Origin: Soonwooa buanensis
Lineage (GTDB): Bacteria > Bacteroidota > Bacteroidia > Flavobacteriales > Weeksellaceae
Direction: 5' to 3'
NCBI RefSeq assembly: GCF_900167905.1
Contig: NZ_FUYZ01000012.1
Location: 50,788-114,787 of the forward strand
DNA: 64,000 nt
The notes below the pieces were generated by a model. That model worked only from the letters and a program-made list of their open reading frames with translations, did not search any database and was not told the DNA's origin. Shown piece after piece: positions 63,029-64,000 of this stretch (position 1 is the first letter of the stretch; each line of letters opens with the position of its first letter). The position numbers were made by a program, and so were the translations under genes.

Positions 63029-63640
63029 ATGGCAAAAATTCTGAAAATCTATCCAGACAATCCGCAAGAAAACTACATCGACCAAGTCGTGAAAACCTTG
63101 CGTGACGGCGGGCTTATCATCTATCCCTCCGACACAATCTATGCCCTAGGCTGCGACATCAACAACCTAAAAGCCATGGAAAAACTAGCGAGCGTAAAAG
63201 GTATCAAACTAGAGAAAGCCAAATTTTCGATCATCTGTAACGACCTTAGCCATTTGTCAGAGTTCACCAAACCTATCGAAACCTCGACTTTCAGGTTTCT
63301 AAAAAACCATTTGCCAGGGCCATTCACCTTCATTTTGGACGCCAACAAAAATCTGCCTCTAGCTTACAAAGGCGCCAAAACAGTGGGGATCAGAGTGCCC
63401 GACCACAGCATTCCGCAGCTAATTGTCGAGAAGCTTGGCCATCCCATTGCCTCGACATCCATCCGTGACGACGACGAAATTCTCGAATATTCTACCGATC
63501 CAGAATTGATCGCCGAAAAGTATGACAACCTCGTAGACATCGTTATCGACAGCGGTTACGGCGACAACGTGGCATCCACCATTGTGGACTTGACCTCTGG
63601 CGAACCCGAAATTATCCGTCAAGGAAAAGGCGAAATCTAG
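63029..63640 (+). CDS. YciO/Sua5/YrdC family protein (L-threonylcarbamoyladenylate synthase-like)
   Basis: Cytosolic 203-aa protein of the YrdC fold. It begins KILKIYPDNPQENYIDQVVKTLRDGGLIIYPSDTIYALGCDI, with FSIICNDLSHLSEF and TVGIRVPDHSIPQLIVEKLGHPIASTSI following. Family members make threonylcarbamoyl-AMP for tRNA t6A37, but the overall pattern and length are nearest E. coli YciO, whose role in this is less certain. Its codons look richer in G and C than those of the neighbours. The transcript is probably leaderless. Confidence 0.88.
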   Translation: MAKILKIYPDNPQENYIDQVVKTLRDGGLIIYPSDTIYALGCDINNLKAMEKLASVKGIKLEKAKFSIICNDLSHLSEFTKPIETSTFRFLKNHLPGPFTFILDANKNLPLAYKGAKTVGIRVPDHSIPQLIVEKLGHPIASTSIRDDDEILEYSTDPELIAEKYDNLVDIVIDSGYGDNVASTIVDLTSGEPEIIRQGKGEI

Positions 63641-63651
63641 AGTTTTAAAAT

Positions 63652-63760
63652 TATTTTGGGCGCACATTTCCGTCTTCGTCTCCCACTCTTTTGCTCGGCA
63701 AAGCCTCTCGCAAAAGGAGTTCCGTCTACGTCGGGGCGCAATCCCGAATAGTTGACATAG
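63652..63760. repeat. GC-richer palindromic intergenic segment
   Basis: Contrasts with the AT-rich surroundings. CTCTTTTGC (63687-63695) pairs with GCAAAAGGAG (63711-63720) with one bulge. TTCCGTCTTCGTC (63669) and TTCCGTCTACGTC (63720) are direct repeats, and GGCGCA occurs near both ends. No gene is supported in 63641-64000. Confidence 0.5.
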
Positions 63761-63845
63761 CCATGGCAGATTTCAGTTTTGCAACTAACAATAATAAAAT
63801 GCAGAAGCCTTTTTTAAAATTCAAGAAAATATTAACTTTAGAATT

Positions 63846-64000
63846 AATTCTTAAACAAAGATTCAAACTTGCATTTAATCCTTATTTGTACTTTTGTAAA
63901 ATCTACATTTAGAATTTCTTTTGTGACTTTTGTGGCCAATTTATTTAAAAGCCAAGCTAAAAGAATTCTTAAACGAAGATTCAAACTTGCATTTAATCCT
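63846..64000. repeat. 37-bp direct repeat, period 118 bp, cut by window end
   Basis: The 37-bp word at 63846-63882 recurs at 63964-64000 with one mismatch (shared part AGATTCAAACTTGCATTTAA). Copy 2 runs into the window edge, so the element may continue. The 81 bp between copies shows no coding signal. Confidence 0.75.

Noticed and set aside
63691..63912. 73-codon plus-strand ORF
   Set aside because: It crosses the palindromic GC-rich segment and the direct repeat, with low-complexity Lys/Phe-rich translation and no promoter or family signal.
63846..64000. Possible start of a CRISPR array (37-bp repeats)
   Set aside because: The period is 118 bp with an 81-bp AT-rich spacer, there is no palindromic repeat core, and no cas gene is nearby. 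It fits a generic direct repeat.

Overview
The window looks like a chromosomal segment of a flavobacterium (Bacteroidota, probably Weeksellaceae near Chryseobacterium). This rests on the AT-rich DNA, Bacteroidota-type promoters (-7 box TAnnTTTG, often with a -33 TTTG), menaquinone genes, GLPGLI, GIN-domain and DUF4920 proteins, LytTR-free TPR/HTH regulators, and many small lipoproteins. No phage, plasmid or CRISPR locus was seen. The species call is inference.

Layout. 1-12 kb: menA, menB, two paralogous small membrane proteins, DUF4920, an LTA-synthase-type sulfatase, a GIN lipoprotein, LolA, an LptF/G permease, a GNAT enzyme, purE, an EamA exporter, half of an ABC-F ATPase and a DUF4870 protein. 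12-14 kb: a TPR/transmembrane/HTH regulator. 14-25.4 kb: a nitrogen-oxide block. It holds DUF488, a hemerythrin, quinol-type NO reductase, the Fe-S repair protein ScdA, a lipoprotein cytochrome c, SCO, a NirV-like protein, copper nitrite reductase, a 4-TM protein and an Rrf2 regulator. Next to it lie a beta-barrel protein and a probable copper-uptake pair (Cys-rich small protein plus an OprC-like TonB receptor). No nosZ is visible, so the window encodes nitrite to NO to N2O only. 25-41 kb: purK, YjdM, an AraC regulator, TauE/SafE with DUF1634, a VOC protein, mevalonate-diphosphate decarboxylase, a 72-bp tandem hairpin array, acyl-CoA synthetase, an epimerase, an alpha/beta hydrolase, pdxJ, an MscS channel, DUF456 and ung. 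40-50 kb: a degenerate AAA ATPase, prfB, DedA, BI-1, DUF4286, gyrA, a TPR protein and a fructose-6-phosphate-aldolase-type transaldolase. 50-64 kb: two GLPGLI proteins, a MITE, a BlaR1-like peptidase with BlaI, unknown membrane and secreted proteins, a cation/proton antiporter, two near-identical initiator tRNA genes flanking a lipoprotein and a surface-protein pair, and a YciO/TsaC-type protein.

The less expected signals are mostly non-coding. (1) Two distant intergenic regions share an array of four ACTAC words with spacing 11/22-23/11. One lies upstream of the TPR/HTH regulator and the other upstream of a small secreted protein. (2) A 22-bp AT-rich box lies upstream of rrf2, the nir operon and scdA, with a weaker match near the copper pair. 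(3) Four genes have a TAnnTTTG box exactly 4 nt before their start codon, suggesting leaderless mRNAs. (4) There is a 72-bp double-hairpin tandem array and a 192-bp MITE with TTA duplications. Coding oddities are an ABC-F protein missing its first ATPase domain, an AAA protein with altered Walker motifs, a BlaR1 relative with six 23-residue coiled-coil repeats, and prfB without the usual programmed frameshift.
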